DNA from: Deroplatys truncata | Taxonomy: Eukaryota; Arthropoda; Insecta; Mantodea; Mantidae | Direction of reading: 5' to 3' | Length of the DNA: 64,000 bases | NCBI GenBank assembly: GCA_030765065.1 | Contig: CM060990.1 | Coordinates: forward strand, 278,097,341 to 278,161,340 | Shown here: positions 1 to 12,146 of the stretch, in pieces | How positions within the stretch are numbered: the first letter of the stretch is position 1 | Layout of the letters: each line of letters starts with the position of its first letter | Notes under the pieces: generated by a model | What the model was told of the DNA's origin: nothing | What the model saw: the letters and a program-made list of their open reading frames with translations, nothing else | Databases searched by the model: none | Position numbers and translations under genes: made by a program

Positions 1-824
1 CTTTTCCAAAGTACTTCACTGTTTCAAGCTGTTTTATGTTTTACTAGCTCTCCCAGGCCTACACCAAGTAAACGAAATGTGTTTACAAATCCGAGGTTAA
101 TATCCCCAACATACTTTGAGAAGTACACGTAGTTTTCTTATGAATTCGGTACAATATATCGCAAACTGATAAAATTAATGTGAATCACACCCGCTCAACT
201 TCAACTTATGCACGAAAATTGGAATATAATCGGGAGTTTTGAATGCCAGATTACACTTAGGTGCACTTCCACAATATTCATTCTTTTCATGATCGTAAAC
301 TCTTACTTTCCATTTCTGCACTGGGAATTCTTTACCATACAATTGGCACAGTGTAGATGACCCGAAATACTTGTATTGTTTTGCTAGTTTTAGGGTTTAC
401 ACATATATGCCATCGATTTTCTTTAGTAAACTGCGTACTTCAACTTCTCAACTGCATTATAACCTCGCTAAACATATCGTTCTAAAAGAACATCCGTTTC
501 TAGGTGAGCAACAGATTTTGAAATTTTAACACAAGCAAAAAGCTCTTTGGAGAATAGTTCTGATATGCCGCTCTATAACTCATATCAGCATTTGGTGAAC
601 ATGCGCCATATGGAGTGAGAATGTTCGCAAAATCTGCATAGATGACGTATGGTAGTTTCAGCGTCCTCCCCAAAGTTTAAATTGGACAATTGATTGATTC
701 TTACCGGGCATAATACCCCTAGTAATACCACGGTGTCTACAAAATTCTGTTTCTCCAATTTTTCCAGTCCACCTTCGCCATATTGATTGCGAAAATGAAC
801 CATTTTTGCATGTATACATCCTTA
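1..824 (-). pseudogene. PolB relic copy A, exonuclease part (window-truncated)
   Basis: Relic of a family B, protein-primed DNA polymerase of Polinton/Maverick or adintovirus type, which would copy a linear element with terminal proteins. Read on the minus strand, the Exo I region LPYVIYADF is at about 650-626, but the catalytic Glu after D-F is Ala (codon 628-626). Further on, at about 325-195, come KVRVYDHEKNEYCG, KCNLAFKTPDYIP and HKL, a block typical of this family. Reading breaks into several frames with stops. Copies B, C and D in this window carry the same blocks. The C-terminal half lies outside the window. A SINE (825-1121) separates this part from its N-terminal region at 1122-2480. 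Family identity is from conserved motifs; non-functionality is seen directly. Confidence 0.75.
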
Positions 825-1121
825 TATTAAATTAAATTTAGTTTTTATATATGGACGCTATTTAACTGCTGTGGTCTTTAGCGTCCCATTCTATATTGGA
901 CGTGAAAGACCGGTAATTTTGCTCAGAGACCTCTTTACCAGCCTTCAGGTTCTTTTACGTGCCGTAAATCTACGACACGGGACCACCGGCTTTACTTACC
1001 TTCCGAAGGAAGCCATGCTAAGAATTATTACGCCCGAAAAACTCCATTGCCCGCCGCCGGGTTTAAACCCGCGAGCTTGGGAATTAGATACTAGCCTGAT
1101 CCTTCCATTAAGATATGGTTT
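825..1121 (-). repeat. tRNA-headed SINE, copy 1 (inside PolB copy A)
   Basis: Member of a SINE family found five times in the window. On the minus strand it begins with a diverged tRNA-like head with a B-box region (GGGTTTAAACCCG near 1066). A conserved body contains a GGAAGG...CCTTCC hairpin and the phrase CCCGTGTCGTAGATTTACGG. It ends in an AT-rich AAATTTAATTTAAT-type tail at 825-840. It splits PolB copy A, so it inserted after that gene copy arrived. Ends are approximate. Confidence 0.8.
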
Positions 1122-2480
1122 TCTGGTGTAGAATAAGATTGAAACCTTTATACACATACTGTGATGGTGATTAAAGACATCACTTAGCAGTAGCAAATGA
1201 CGAGGCTAAGAAGCTCTTCAGTAACTATCTTTACAGGAAACAGTTAATGTTTTACATCCAGTGGAGAAACATTAACACATCTTATTAATCTTTTTCAAAT
1301 TTTGGGATTTCTTCCATAGAGAAAAACAAAATTACATAAAACATCGTGCTTATCTTCCAGGTCTCTTTAATTCCTGACAACTTGGAGATTGTTTTGCACG
1401 ATTTTTTCCAGGACAGCGTACATAAAACATTTCTCATCACTGAGATTAGGATTTAGTCATTAGCTTCCACAGCTGATGGTAGTGGAACACAGGTGTTTCC
1501 GCGAAGAGGGTTACGCTTATAAATTCTAAGCCGAACGCCTTCAACAGAAAGAAAGACCAACTGCTACCCTTAAGCTAACATTGCTCCATTTCTCTAACAG
1601 TTTTGAATTTCGTTTGTAATGGGACATTTAAATCAGTCTGAAGACAGCGCGGCATCAAGAAATGGATATTGAAAATGATTAATCGCATATTCTTGTGAAT
1701 CCTCATTTCTTTTTAAGCAGCTTTAATGATCCGTTAATTACAGAGAATAAAACATTTGCTTATAACGTCCTTCAAATGCTGTTTTATAATGGCATGTTGC
1801 ATTTTTCGACTAAATCGACAACAGCTGATAACTCCTATGTTGGGTTTTAATTCTCCTCTTACAGCTGATTTACCTGCATGCCACTTCGTGTGGTCGACCC
1901 TTATACTTGTAGTTGAAGAATCTATCATATGCATTCACTTGAAGAGCTGCCTGCAGGACACCTCATTACGTCTCTCAAGAGCTTCTCAGAAAAGTTTTTT
2001 GACGTTTACTACACTTGTAGGCAGGATCCGTAATACTTTTTGGGGTGCGTCCTTCTGCATATTACAATGTGATAAATGCTGTAAGAATACATATCAATGT
2101 GAATCTATTAATGCCTGATGGTATTGAACTAAGGTACACATTTTTTTTAAATATCCTCTGCTCGATGGGGTCATATCTATACCAAATGCACCGGTCTTTC
2201 AAAACGGCCATTTTAAATCCACTGCGTGTTACTCTCCTTGTTTGACACTATTATACAGTTAGATATATTTTGAAGTCCTAAGGTAACATTTATCAAACGT
2301 TTATATCTATTATCCTTTATCTTGGTTTTAGGGACTTTGTCAGACTCAGAATCCAATTTTAACAATGAAACTGAGTATGCGTGTAGAACTGTAAATTTTT
2401 AGACATATCCTTTTAAACATTTCATTCAAACGGTACATGAACGAGAGACAGCTAGTTAATTCATCTCTCAGCCTTTACAT
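1122..2480 (-). pseudogene. PolB relic copy A, N-terminal region and upstream flank
   Basis: Minus-strand continuation of copy A on the far side of the SINE. It parallels copy B over 8420-9660. Shared phrases include AAAAAACTTTTCTGAGAAG (near 2005 here and 8972 there), GAGGATTCACAAGAATATG (near 1700 here) and ACAAACGAAATTCAAA (near 1605). Peptide fragments such as QTKFKTVREMEQC and YKRNPLRG match the region before the exonuclease domain in this polymerase family. No long open frame survives. Beyond about 1750 the similarity to copy B is non-coding flank. Confidence 0.6.
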
Positions 2481-2883
2481 AAACCCGTATTTCACATATT
2501 CAACTCATGTTAGGATTATTGTACAGGCTAACTTGTTCCATATGATGCAATCCATGAACAGAAACAGTATGTCTGAACCTTGCTAATCATTTCTGATCCT
2601 GTCTAATGATCGCTAGAACGGTCCCTCACGCCACATATATAATCCTGAAGCATCATAACCTTAAACTTCGCATATGCCTGTATTTAAAATATTTAAACCA
2701 TATCCAACTGTTTATTCAAGCTGCTCATAAGCATCGCTACCTTACAATCGCAGTATACACCTGTATTCCATTATATTTAGCTCGTCTAGTAGCCTTTGTA
2801 GTTTTTATGACATCACTCGTCAAAGGCGACGAGCTGTCTTGTAGTAATATATGTCAAAGCCGTCACCATCACCACTACCATGA
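2481..2883. other. No gene seen
   Basis: AT-rich sequence with only short chance open frames. It may still belong to the flank of PolB copy A, but I see no specific signal. Confidence 0.5.
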
Positions 2884-3170
2884 AAATAAATTAAATTCAG
2901 CTTTATTTATGGACGTTCCTTAACTGCTGTGGTTCTTAGCGGCCCATTCTATATGGGGCGTGAAAGACCGGCAATATTGCTCAGAGGCCTCTTTATCAAG
3001 CTTGTGGTTCTTTTACCTGCCGTAAATCTACCACCGGCTTTACTTCCCTTCCAAAGGAAGCCATACTAAGGATTTTTACGACCGAAAAAATCCATCGCCC
3101 TCCACCGGGTTTGAACCTGGATCTCGGGAACTAGAGGATAGCATGGTAACCACTATACCACGGAGGACGA
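2884..3170 (-). repeat. tRNA-headed SINE, copy 2
   Basis: Full-length member. On the minus strand the head shows a tRNA-like A box (TGGTATAGTGGTTA, near 3161-3148) and B box (GGTTCAAACCC, near 3119-3108), then the shared body and the AT-rich tail at 2884-2900. Possible imperfect target duplications are ACTACCATGAAAAT on the left and ACCACCATGACAAT on the right. It abuts a degenerate ACC/ATC array. Confidence 0.82.
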
Positions 3171-3480
3171 CCACCATGACAATCGCTACCATCAGAACCA
3201 CTACCATCATCTCCAGAAATACCAAAATCACCACCATTACTACCTCCACCATCACCAACACAATCAGTACCGACATTGCTTCCACTACCAGAGCCATCAC
3301 CTCTGCAATCACTACCATCACATCACCACTATCATAACTATCACCATCATCACTAGCACAACACTACCACTGTGATCGCAACCATTATTACCACCAACAG
3401 CACTAACCAATGCCACCAGCACTAATACACCATAATTGCCACTACAGCAATCACTGCCTTTAGTAGTAACACAGAATAAC
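3171..3480. repeat. Degenerate ACC/ATC trinucleotide array
   Basis: About 300 bases of imperfect ACC, ATC and ACT triplets directly abutting SINE copy 2. Low-complexity open frames on both strands here (Thr/Ile-rich and Val/Met-rich) are artefacts of the triplet period. Confidence 0.85.
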
Positions 3481-3639
3481 GATGTGAATAATATGCTTTT
3501 TCTTTTTCTCTCTATCCTTTCATTCATTCCCTTAACATTACTTTCATTTTATTTCCATCCTTTTTCTCTTTTCTTCTTGCTTTTTCTCTAGTGCTATTGT
3601 GCAATAAGAAATTATTTAACCGATTGTTAGTCTGAAAAT

Positions 3640-4230
3640 TAAGAGGACTATTATATTTTATTCCCTTTATGTGTAACATAGTTTAGAAGTTACACAAAAT
3701 TGAATTTTCTAGAATCCAACCTAAGCCCTTTTACAGTAAAACTACTTAATAACTTGATTCTAATATAAAGGCAATGCTCACAGTTGCTCATTCCCTAGAC
3801 AAACCGGTTGGAGAGGTTTCCGAAATCTACCCCTCGGGATTCGATTCCATGCCCTTTCAAAAATTGCATTAACAATATTTTTCTTGTCGAATTCAACTGT
3901 TTAGTCTTACCACATGGTTCTACGTTCAGGAGTTCAAGAGCTATTTAATTTATAAATCAATTTTGCAAATTCGGTAATCTAAACCAGCCCTTTTTCAATA
4001 GCATTATTTGTGACCCTGGCAAATGAAGAAATCTACACTTTACAGTACTTCTCTAATAACGTTCAGGATACGGGAAAAAAACAAACCGGAATCCAATCAA
4101 CGTAATATTGACTCAAATTATTCACTAACTTGAATATCTGCAATAAAGGCCACTGTTCACACTTAATTCTAATTCGAGAGAGATTTCAGGAGATAACTAA
4201 ACATTTGAATCGAACACAGGTCTTTGGGTA
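3640..4230 (-). repeat. Diverged repeat units, family also at 6480-7100
   Basis: Two diverged units (about 3640-3870 and 3960-4220). On the minus strand they share phrases such as GCCTTTATTACAG, AGTAAATAATTTT and GGGTTCGATTCCAG with units near 6530-6600 and 6950-7060. The GGTTCGATTCC phrase resembles a Pol III B box, so a tRNA-derived repeat is possible, but no complete tRNA-like head is visible. Confidence 0.45.
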
Positions 4231-4558
4231 TTCTAGCGTAAACTAGTCGCGGGCATCCTTTCCCCAACCGGCTTCAAAGCGAACGGAAAGCTTTGAAGCC
4301 TGACCATAAACCCATCAGTAAACGATTAGTAGGGTCTTCCCATCCCTTAAACACAACACGTGGTCCTTTCTCCAGCTCCACCAAAGCAAAGCGTTGTTGC
4401 CGGTTTTAGCAGCTGTGACTGTTCGCTCGTGCTTTTCTTCCATGTTCAGCTAAGCTTCTATATTACTTCTTCAGAGAAGTTATATAGTGTTTTACTTAGT
4501 GCAGTTTTGTAAGTTTAGCAGTGTTTAATAGTTATTAGCGTTTAATAGTTTAATTAAG

Positions 4559-4678
4559 ATGTGGAGACCTTGGGAAACGAACCAAGTTGATGCCCCTCCG
4601 GTCGCACCAGCAAGTGACCCTCTGCCGAATATCAGTAATGCCAAGACCACGAAGAAAAGGGCTACAAAAACTGAATAA
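4559..4678 (+). CDS. Unrecognised 39-residue open frame
   Basis: Opens MWRPWETNQVDAPPVAPASD and ends in a Lys/Thr-rich stretch (TTKKRATKTE). It follows a promoter-like AT-rich leader, and the region from 4330 to 4560 is richer in ordered sequence than its surroundings. It could be the 5' end of a decayed transposase gene with a short acidic or proline-rich start, or chance. I do not recognise the protein and see no homologue elsewhere in the window. Confidence 0.2.
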   Translation: MWRPWETNQVDAPPVAPASDPLPNISNAKTTKKRATKTE

Positions 4679-6479
4679 GCAAAGCCAGATTTTTATGTGT
4701 AATGTTCAAGAACATGTAGAAAAGAACCTTTTATGTGGAAAAATGTTTGTTATTGTTTTGAATTTCTCAAAAACAGCTTAACGATTTTTAGTAAAATACC
4801 GCAAGTTTAAGATATTTGCAGGAAAAATAAAATTTGTATCGTGAATTTTATATTCTGGGAATAACTTGTAAAATTTTCCTCGTTCTCAACTTGTTGTATT
4901 ACTGGTAAATTCTAAGAGAGAGACAAAATCTTACTCTGCGTAAAATGCAATCTCGGTAAAGGACAAATTTTAGGTCAAATTGTGTTAACCATTTCCGAGA
5001 AATTTTTTGTTGTTGGTTTGAATTTTGAAATACAAGTTGGAAGTCTCTGTTTGTATTTTCCTCGTGGTCATGCTAAGAGCATGGAATTTCAAAGTCATCA
5101 TAGTCATCTGTATTTTAAAAATCTGACTATCGCTTTAGCCTATGTATCCTTATATTTACAACGATATGTGCAATGAAATTTTATCTTATTATTTAAGAAG
5201 TAGATAGAATAAGCTTTTGTGAAAGTAGTTTGTAGAAGAGTGAGTAGAGATAATCTTGTGAATATAATACATAAGATTTTTTTTATTTTCTTTCTTTTGC
5301 CTTCGTATTTTTACTTATCCTGCATTTTATAATAAAGCTATTCATTTAAGTAAACAGAAGATGTCATGCTTATAAATCTTACACCTTAAACAATACACAA
5401 CTTCTTGTATTAGCTTTATATTAATAAAACATTGTTGTGATACAAGTGATAAAAAACTTTTTACCATAGCTCCGCGCACAGCATAATCAAAAATGATGCT
5501 TTGATTTGGGAGTAAGAGTTCCTTTCAAAATAAATTAATATTTATGTATTTTAATTATTTAATGATAGTCCAACAACGTATAGTTTATTCGGAACATGTT
5601 TCTAAGTTTCTCTCGGATATGTTAACATGCATTTCTATTCTTGTAGCGCAGTATATTAGTTCAGATCATTCATTAGTTCAGTTATATTTTAAAGCGTTTG
5701 CAACTTAAATGTAATTACTATGCGATTCATAGTTATTTACATAGTTATTTTGTGTGTAAAGCAAGCAGACAAACTGCATGATTGTATTCTGTACATGTGG
5801 AAATCACCTGCAAAGTTTTGCTTTTAAATACTATTTTTAATTTTGGCAACAACGCGCATATGCAGATGGATGTCACTAAGATTTTATGGTGCTTGCGGTT
5901 AGGGAGGGTAGGGAACAAGTGTTTGGCTACTGCACAAAGGTCGCCGCTTGGGGATCCGAAGGCTGCGATGACCATACATTAGGTTTGATCTCCGAAATAA
6001 TAAATGATTAAAATGCATCGCACTATGTAGAATAGTTTAGGAACTATATGGTATTAGTCATAAATCTTTAGGACTACTATCCCGTTGTTTTGTTTTTCAT
6101 TTCTTTTTAATGAAGTTTCACATACGATAGGATGATACTCTGTAAGTAAACAAATTCATTACTTTTTCAGGGGAATCCTATGGAATGATCAGACTTCATC
6201 TAAATAAACCCTTGTGTTACCCCACGTTTCACAGCCCCTTAATGCTCTACTATACTAAGCCCTACATCTTTTGAATGCGATCAGCTAGAGGAATAAGGTA
6301 AAAAGCAATCGATAACTCCATTTGCAGCGCATCATGCTATCATACGCGAAACTTAATAGAGGACCCGAAGATCGAGTTATAAAGGTATATATAAATTTAA
6401 TGTCATACAGCTGCTGAACTACTGCGGATGGACGTGGAATAGCCTGTAACAGATTAACATGACGGACATAAAAATGTAC
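4679..6479. other. No gene seen
   Basis: AT-rich sequence with short unrelated open frames on both strands. No motif, repeat or RNA structure stood out. Confidence 0.5.
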
Positions 6480-7100
6480 ATTTGGGTACTCAAAGACCAC
6501 AGTTCGAGTCTCTCAAGTTCTAAATTGTTTATCCCTCAAACACTCTCCTAGAGAATTGGGTTAAAGTGAACTGTAGTCTTTATTACAGGAAATCAAGTTA
6601 GTAAATGATTTGAAACAAAATGACCTCGGTTAGATTTATGATTTCGTAATGATTTAATATTTCGTCTATATTCTGAACTAAAGCATAGAGAAACGCTATA
6701 CATTCCAGATAGCTGAATTTTCCATAGCAATGAGGCTCATAAATAATGCTATTGAAAGGGGGCTTGGGTTCTATTATAGAATTTGCAATTTTAACTTCGA
6801 AATTAAATAGCTCTTGATTAGACGTAGAGCGCTGAGGGTAAACTTGACAGTTGCTTCCGACATGAAAAGCAGTATTAATTAAAATGTTTTTGAAAGGATC
6901 TTGGATCAAGTACCGAAGGATCGATCTCAGGTACATCTCAAACTAATTCGCCTAGAGAGTCGGGAGAAGCTGTGAACAATAGCCTTTATTACAGAGAATG
7001 AAGTCAGTAAATAATTTTAATGAAAAAGGACTTGGGTTCGATTCCAGAATCTTCAATTTCGTATAAATTTTAAAACATTCTACACAGAAGCGGAGTAAAA
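6480..7100 (+). repeat. Diverged repeat units (plus orientation)
   Basis: Two or three related units. CCTAGAGA..., then CTTTATTACAG, then AGTAAAT recur at about 6547-6610 and 6951-7015. GGGCTTGGGTTC and GGACTTGGGTTCGATTCCAG recur at about 6760 and 7028. They are inverted relative to the copies at 3640-4230. This looks like an old interspersed element duplicated locally. Confidence 0.45.
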
Positions 7101-7204
7101 GTAATGGAGTCCTCAGATTTTTAAGCCGACAATTTCTTAAATAATTCCATTGCATACTAGCACTAACAAAGAATAAAAACGATAACACGAAGTATGTAAG
7201 CAAT

Positions 7205-7362
7205 TACAACAAAAAGTATGCTGCTACTTCTAAAGTAGGGATTTCGTAGTAGTGCTGATGTAAGTGGTAGTGGTAATGGCGGCAGTGGTAGACATTGTGA
7301 CGGTGGCGCTGGTGATTGCTGCGGTAGTGGTTGGTAGTGCTGGTGGTGGTAGTAGCGGCGGT
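7205..7362. repeat. Degenerate GGT/GTA trinucleotide array
   Basis: Imperfect GGT, GTA and GGC triplets running up to the tail of SINE copy 3. It is complementary in composition to the ACC array at 3171-3480. Confidence 0.75.
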
Positions 7363-7650
7363 AAATTAAATTTTTATTTATGGATACTCTTTAACTGCTG
7401 TGGTGCTTAGCGTCCATTCTATATTGAGCGCGAAAGACCAGTAATTTTGCTCAGAAGCCTCTTTATCAGGCTTAAGATTCCTTTACGTGCCGTAAATCTA
7501 CGGCACGGGACCACCGGGTTTACTTCCCTCCCGAAAGAAGCCATGCTAAGGACTTTTACGCCCGAAAAAGTTCATCACCCTCTGCCGGGTTTGAACTCGC
7601 GACCTCGGGAACTAGAGGCAAGCATGGTAACAAGTACACCAGATGATATG
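7363..7650 (-). repeat. tRNA-headed SINE, copy 3
   Basis: Full-length member with tail at 7363-7380, the shared body, and a tRNA-like head ending near 7650. The head has diverged from copy 2 (TGGTAACAAGTACACCAG on the plus strand). It is flanked on both sides by degenerate GGT arrays. Confidence 0.8.
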
Positions 7651-7770
7651 TGGTGATTGAGACAGGTGAAGTAATGGTGGTGATGATGGTTGTAGTTCTG
7701 TTGGTGGTAGTAAAGGTGCTGTGGTGATTGTTGTGGCAGTAATATTGTTGATAGCGGAGTGATGGTGGTA
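7651..7770. repeat. Degenerate GGT trinucleotide array between SINEs 3 and 4
   Basis: Imperfect GGT/GAT/GTT triplets filling the 120 bases between two SINE copies in the same orientation. It contains the left copy of the target duplication of SINE copy 4. Confidence 0.7.
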
Positions 7771-7999
7771 ATTAAATTAAATTTTATTATGGACGATCTT
7801 TTAACTGCTATGGTCCTTAGCGTCCCATTCTATATTGGGCGTGAAAGACCGGTAATTTTGCTCAGAGGCCTCTATCAGGCTTGCGGTTCTTTTACGTGCC
7901 GTAAATCTACGACACGGGACCACCGGCTTTACTTCCCTTCCGAAGGAAGCCATGCTAAGGATTTTTACGCCCGAAAAAATCCATCACCCTCCGCCGGGT
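7771..7999 (-). repeat. SINE copy 4, head-truncated, with target duplication
   Basis: The tail and body are intact, but the minus-strand 5' end stops inside the B box (GCCGGGT at 7993-7999), so the A box and tRNA head are missing. The 14-mer GTGATGGTGGTAAT occurs at 7759-7772 and again at 7998-8011, immediately flanking the copy. This is consistent with 5'-truncated target-primed insertion into a GGT array. Because the target is itself repetitive, part of the match could be coincidental. Confidence 0.75.
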
Positions 8000-8011
8000 G
8001 ATGGTGGTAAT

Positions 8012-8419
8012 GACGGTAGTGGTCGTAGTGATAAGATCCTTCGAACAAATTGTTTTAACACTTCTCTCCTGTAACGAGCGAGGTCATTCGAAGCTACAAA
8101 CTCCGCAAAATGAATTAAACGTGATAAAACGTAGGCGTATACCGAGGTGGGAAGATAGGGATGCTTAGAGTTAGCTTGAAAATAGGGCTGCTGGTGGTTA
8201 AACATTTTAAATATAGGCTTAAGTCTGTAAGGAAACTAAGCTTTAGGATTATACTATGTGGTGTGAGGGAAAGTTCTAAGGACCATGAGACAGGATCAGA
8301 CATGATTAGTAAGCTTAACATACTGTGTCTGTTCATGTGTTACTTATATGGATTGTTTAGCATGTACAAACACCCTATCAGCAGTTGAATATATTAAATA
8401 CGGATTTATTTAAACGCTG
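8012..8419. other. No gene seen
   Basis: Open frames of about 75 codons occur on both strands, but none resembles a known protein. The stretch lies between the SINE cluster and the upstream flank of PolB copy B. Confidence 0.45.
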
Positions 8420-9179
8420 AGAGATTGATTAACTGGTTGTATCTCTCGTACATGTACCGTTTACATGAAACGTTGTTTAATAGGATGTGTCTATGAAAGT
8501 CTGCAGTTCTACAAGCATACTCATAGTTTCATTGTTAAAATTAGATTGTCGATTTGAATGAAAGTCCCAAAAACCAACACCAAAGAATAATAAGTATTTA
8601 GTATATATTCTTCATAACACCTTAACATATATCAAATTGTATAGTAGTGTCAAACAAAGAAAATAACAGGCAGTGATTTGAAATGGCCGTTTTTTAAAAG
8701 GCCCGTGCGTTTCGTATAAAGATGGCCCCATCGCGCAGATATTCGTTTTCATTACAGTTCTATGCGTATTATTCAGTTCTGACTAACGGAACAGCAATTG
8801 AAAGCTCCAGGAAAATGTTTAAAAATTGTACATCAATTCAATGACATCTCGCATTTATAGATAAGCGTTGATCAGTGTTCTTATATCATTTAATAGATTT
8901 TAATATTCAATACGAAACATTTCAATGCGTATTATGAAATACTAATCCCCCACTACTATAGTAAATGTGAAAAAACTTTTCTGAGAAGATATGACAAAAG
9001 ACGTAATCAGGAGCTCAATCTATTGAGATAGATTTTTCAACTACAGGTATAAGGATAAACAGCATGAAGAGCTATGCGGATAAATCAGCTCTAGCAAGAG
9101 GACTAAAAGCGAGCCTACGAGACAGCTGTTGTCGGTGGTTGAAAAATGCAACATGAGTGTATAAAACGGCAATTGAAGG
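8420..9179 (+). repeat. Upstream flank of PolB copy B, shared with copy A
   Basis: Non-coding sequence with clear similarity to the reverse complement of about 1735-2480: the ACATGTACCGT region, the TTGTTAAAATTAGATT region and the GTGAAAAAACTTTTCTGAGA phrase. It shows that the duplicated unit is larger than the polymerase gene. Function unknown. Confidence 0.6.
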
Positions 9180-12090
9180 ACGTTAGAGTCATGTTTATTG
9201 ACTTCTATTCATACCTCAAATATGTAAAATAATGGACGATTCAACCTGTTCAAAAAGAATTGAGGATTCACAAGAATGTAAAACTAATCGTTTTCAATGT
9301 CCATTTCTTGATGCCAACGTTGATATTACACAAAAATCTTTTAAAAGCCATATCCAAACTGTGTTTATTCAGCCTGATGTCAATGTCTTATTAGAAACTA
9401 AATTCAAGATGGTTATAGAAATGGAGGAATGTTAGCTGAAGCGTAGCCTTGGTCTTTGCTTTCTGTTGAGAGGGTTCGGCTTAGAAGTAATAAGCGTAAC
9501 CCTATTCGCGGAAGCACTTATACTCCACTACCATCAGCTGTGGAAACTAGGAAAGTGTGCATAAATCCTCATTATCTCAGTGACGCGAAATGCTTTATAT
9601 ATGCCGTCCTAGATCTCGTGGATAAGGATGTCCAAAGTGTCCGGAAGTAGACACCTGGAAGATAAGCACGATTTTTATGTAATTTTCCCCCTACATCCTT
9701 AAAAGAAATCCCAAAAATTGAAAATATCAACATGTGTTAAATGTTCCTTGCACTGGATGATAACATGAGCTGATTCCTCTAAAGGTAGTCATGAAGAGCT
9801 TCCTGCCCTGATCACTTTGTTCTTATTCCATACCAGAAAACTAAACGTTGATGGAAGTATGTACACATCTACATTACGCGAGATTTCGGTTAAACATGGC
9901 CATTTTGACGCTACCTGACCGGTCTATGAGGGGGTTGCGGTAATCACGGTCCGAGTGCTGAGAAGCACTATCACTAGCACCGTTCACTGTCTAGCCTCTC
10001 AGTATCAATTGTAATAGTGTTGTTGCCAGTTGTACTTTTGGCAGTGAAATATGCAAAATATCCTCATATCTTCGATCGTCCTTGCTTCGTTAGCTTTCGT
10101 ATTGTTACAAGCGGATATTGTTTGTTCTCTTCTAAACTGCACGTTTAAACCTAAGCCAGATTTTAAATAGTAAGTTTCAATAGTAAAGATAGATTGAGCA
10201 GTTACGGGTTACCAACTGTCCTGTGGAATATAATGATCTCTCTTCTTACTTTCCATGTTTCAACTTGAAGCAAATGCACTATGAACATAGTTTGTCACCT
10301 TCGCCATCAGTATGGTGAAAAATGACTGGAAAATTGGAGAAACAGAGAATTCTGTAGACATCGTGGTATTACTAGGGCTACTATCCCTGGTAACAATCTA
10401 TCAATCGTCCAAATTAAAAATGTGGGGAGGACGCTGAAACTACCTTACGTCATCTGTGCAGATTTTGTAAACATTCTCACCTCATGTGGCAGATGTCCAC
10501 CAAATGCTGATAGGAGTTATACGCCATATCAGAATCATTCTCAATGAGCTTTTGAGCTTATGTTAAAACTTCTAAATCTGTTGCTCACCTAGAAACAGAT
10601 GTTCCTTTAGTACCATGTTTATCGAGGTAATGAAACAGCTGAGTTTATTAAGTGCATAACTTATCAAAGAAAATTGATGACATATTTACGTGTGTAAACC
10701 CTTTACAACTCAGAAGAATAGAATATTTCGGGTCAGTTTGTCAATTCTCTGGTAAAGTATTCCCGGGGCAGAACTGGAAAGTAAGAGCTCATGATCATGG
10801 AAAGAGTGAACATTGCGGAAGTGTACATAAGTGTAATCTGGCATTCAAAACTCCTGATTATATTCCAGTTATCATGCATAAGCTGAGCGGTTATGATTCA
10901 GATTTTATAATTTATCAGTCTGCGAGATGTTATCCCGAATTCAGAAGAAAATTACGTGTACTTCTTAAATTATGTTGATATTAAGTTCAGACTTGTAAAC
11001 ACATGTCGTTTTCTCAGTGTAGACCTGGAAAAGCCAGTAGATCATCGAACATAGCTTGAAGTACTTTGGAGAAGAGAAGTTGAGTTTGACGACACATAAG
11101 GGAGCATTCATGGGATGCATTGGACGAGACATGCCTACCGCAGATGAAAGCATTCTGGAATAAATTAACAAAACAGAAATGAATTATTATGGGGACATTT
11201 TAAAATGAGAAGTTAATACAGGGATACTTTCCTAACTTCAGATGTACTTCTCTGGAATGTTTTGGAACTTAGAGAGATAGCACACTGGAAACTCTAAAAA
11301 ATTATTCTGCAATTATTATACATGTCCTAAGATTTCCGTCGGATGCTGTGCTGCTATATACCGGAGTTTAGCTTGACCTATTTATTACTGAATTATGACA
11401 ATTTTCTTATGCTGTAGTTTGGTATAAGAGGCGGGTGTGTCAAATTTCCCATCGGTATGCTGAAGCTAATAACATCTATTTACATGGAGCAGTTTGATCC
11501 AGAAATTCTCTCGATTTATCGTTTACGAACACAAAAATATCCAATATCGGTGGGCTATACGTTATCCCCTAACTTGTGGATTTGTCCAAAACATTATGTT
11601 CCTTTTGTATACACTTTAGACATTAATATGGATTATCCTTCAGAGCTCCTATCTCTATTATTTGCCTTTCCTGCCGGAGTGTATTAAAACATAAGAGGCA
11701 TCTTAGGAGAAACTGATTTTACTTATTGAATGTCAGAAGTATGTAATTCATTACATAGCCTTAAAATGTCTCTCTCGCATGACCTACGTTTAGCAAAAGT
11801 ACTAAGAGTACTTCAATTTTGTCAGTCGCAATGGTTAAATCCTTAGTTTGAATTTAACAAGAAGTTTACAACAGGCAAGAAATAATTTTGCAAAGAAAGT
11901 ATACAAGACGTACAACAATGTCATGCTTGGAAAACATGGAATATTTAGGGAATACGACACATATAACATTTGTAACACAAACTAAGATTCTGGAAATGTT
12001 CATTGCCAAACCAATATTCATTGATAGAATTATATACGAGCACAACCTAGCTGCTGTTCATATTCTTCGCGGAAGCTCACCTTCAATAAG

Positions 12091-12092
<2 letters not shown>
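9180..12092 (+). pseudogene. PolB relic copy B (family B DNA polymerase)
   Basis: Degenerate protein-primed DNA polymerase of Polinton/Maverick or adintovirus type. In order: an N-terminal region (QCPFLDANVDIT near 9297, RSNKRNPIRGSTYTPLPSA near 9485, then NPHYLSDAKCFIYAVLD); Exo I LPYVICADF at about 10443-10466, with Val in place of the catalytic Glu (codon 10467-10469); KVRAHDHGKSEHCG, KCNLAFKTPDYIP and LSGYDSDFIIYQ at 10780-10920; a frame-broken palm region (EFGIRGG-like, then QFDPEILSIY near 11487); and a post-motif-B block (AKPIFIDRIIYEHNLAAVHI at 12007-12066). It ends abruptly at a TA microsatellite before motif C. There are multiple frameshifts and stops. Family assignment is by motif recognition. 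Confidence 0.78.

Positions 12093-12144
<52 letters not shown>
12093..12144. repeat. (TA)n microsatellite
   Basis: About 26 uninterrupted TA dinucleotides that truncate the end of PolB copy B. Confidence 0.97.
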
Positions 12145-12146
<2 letters not shown>

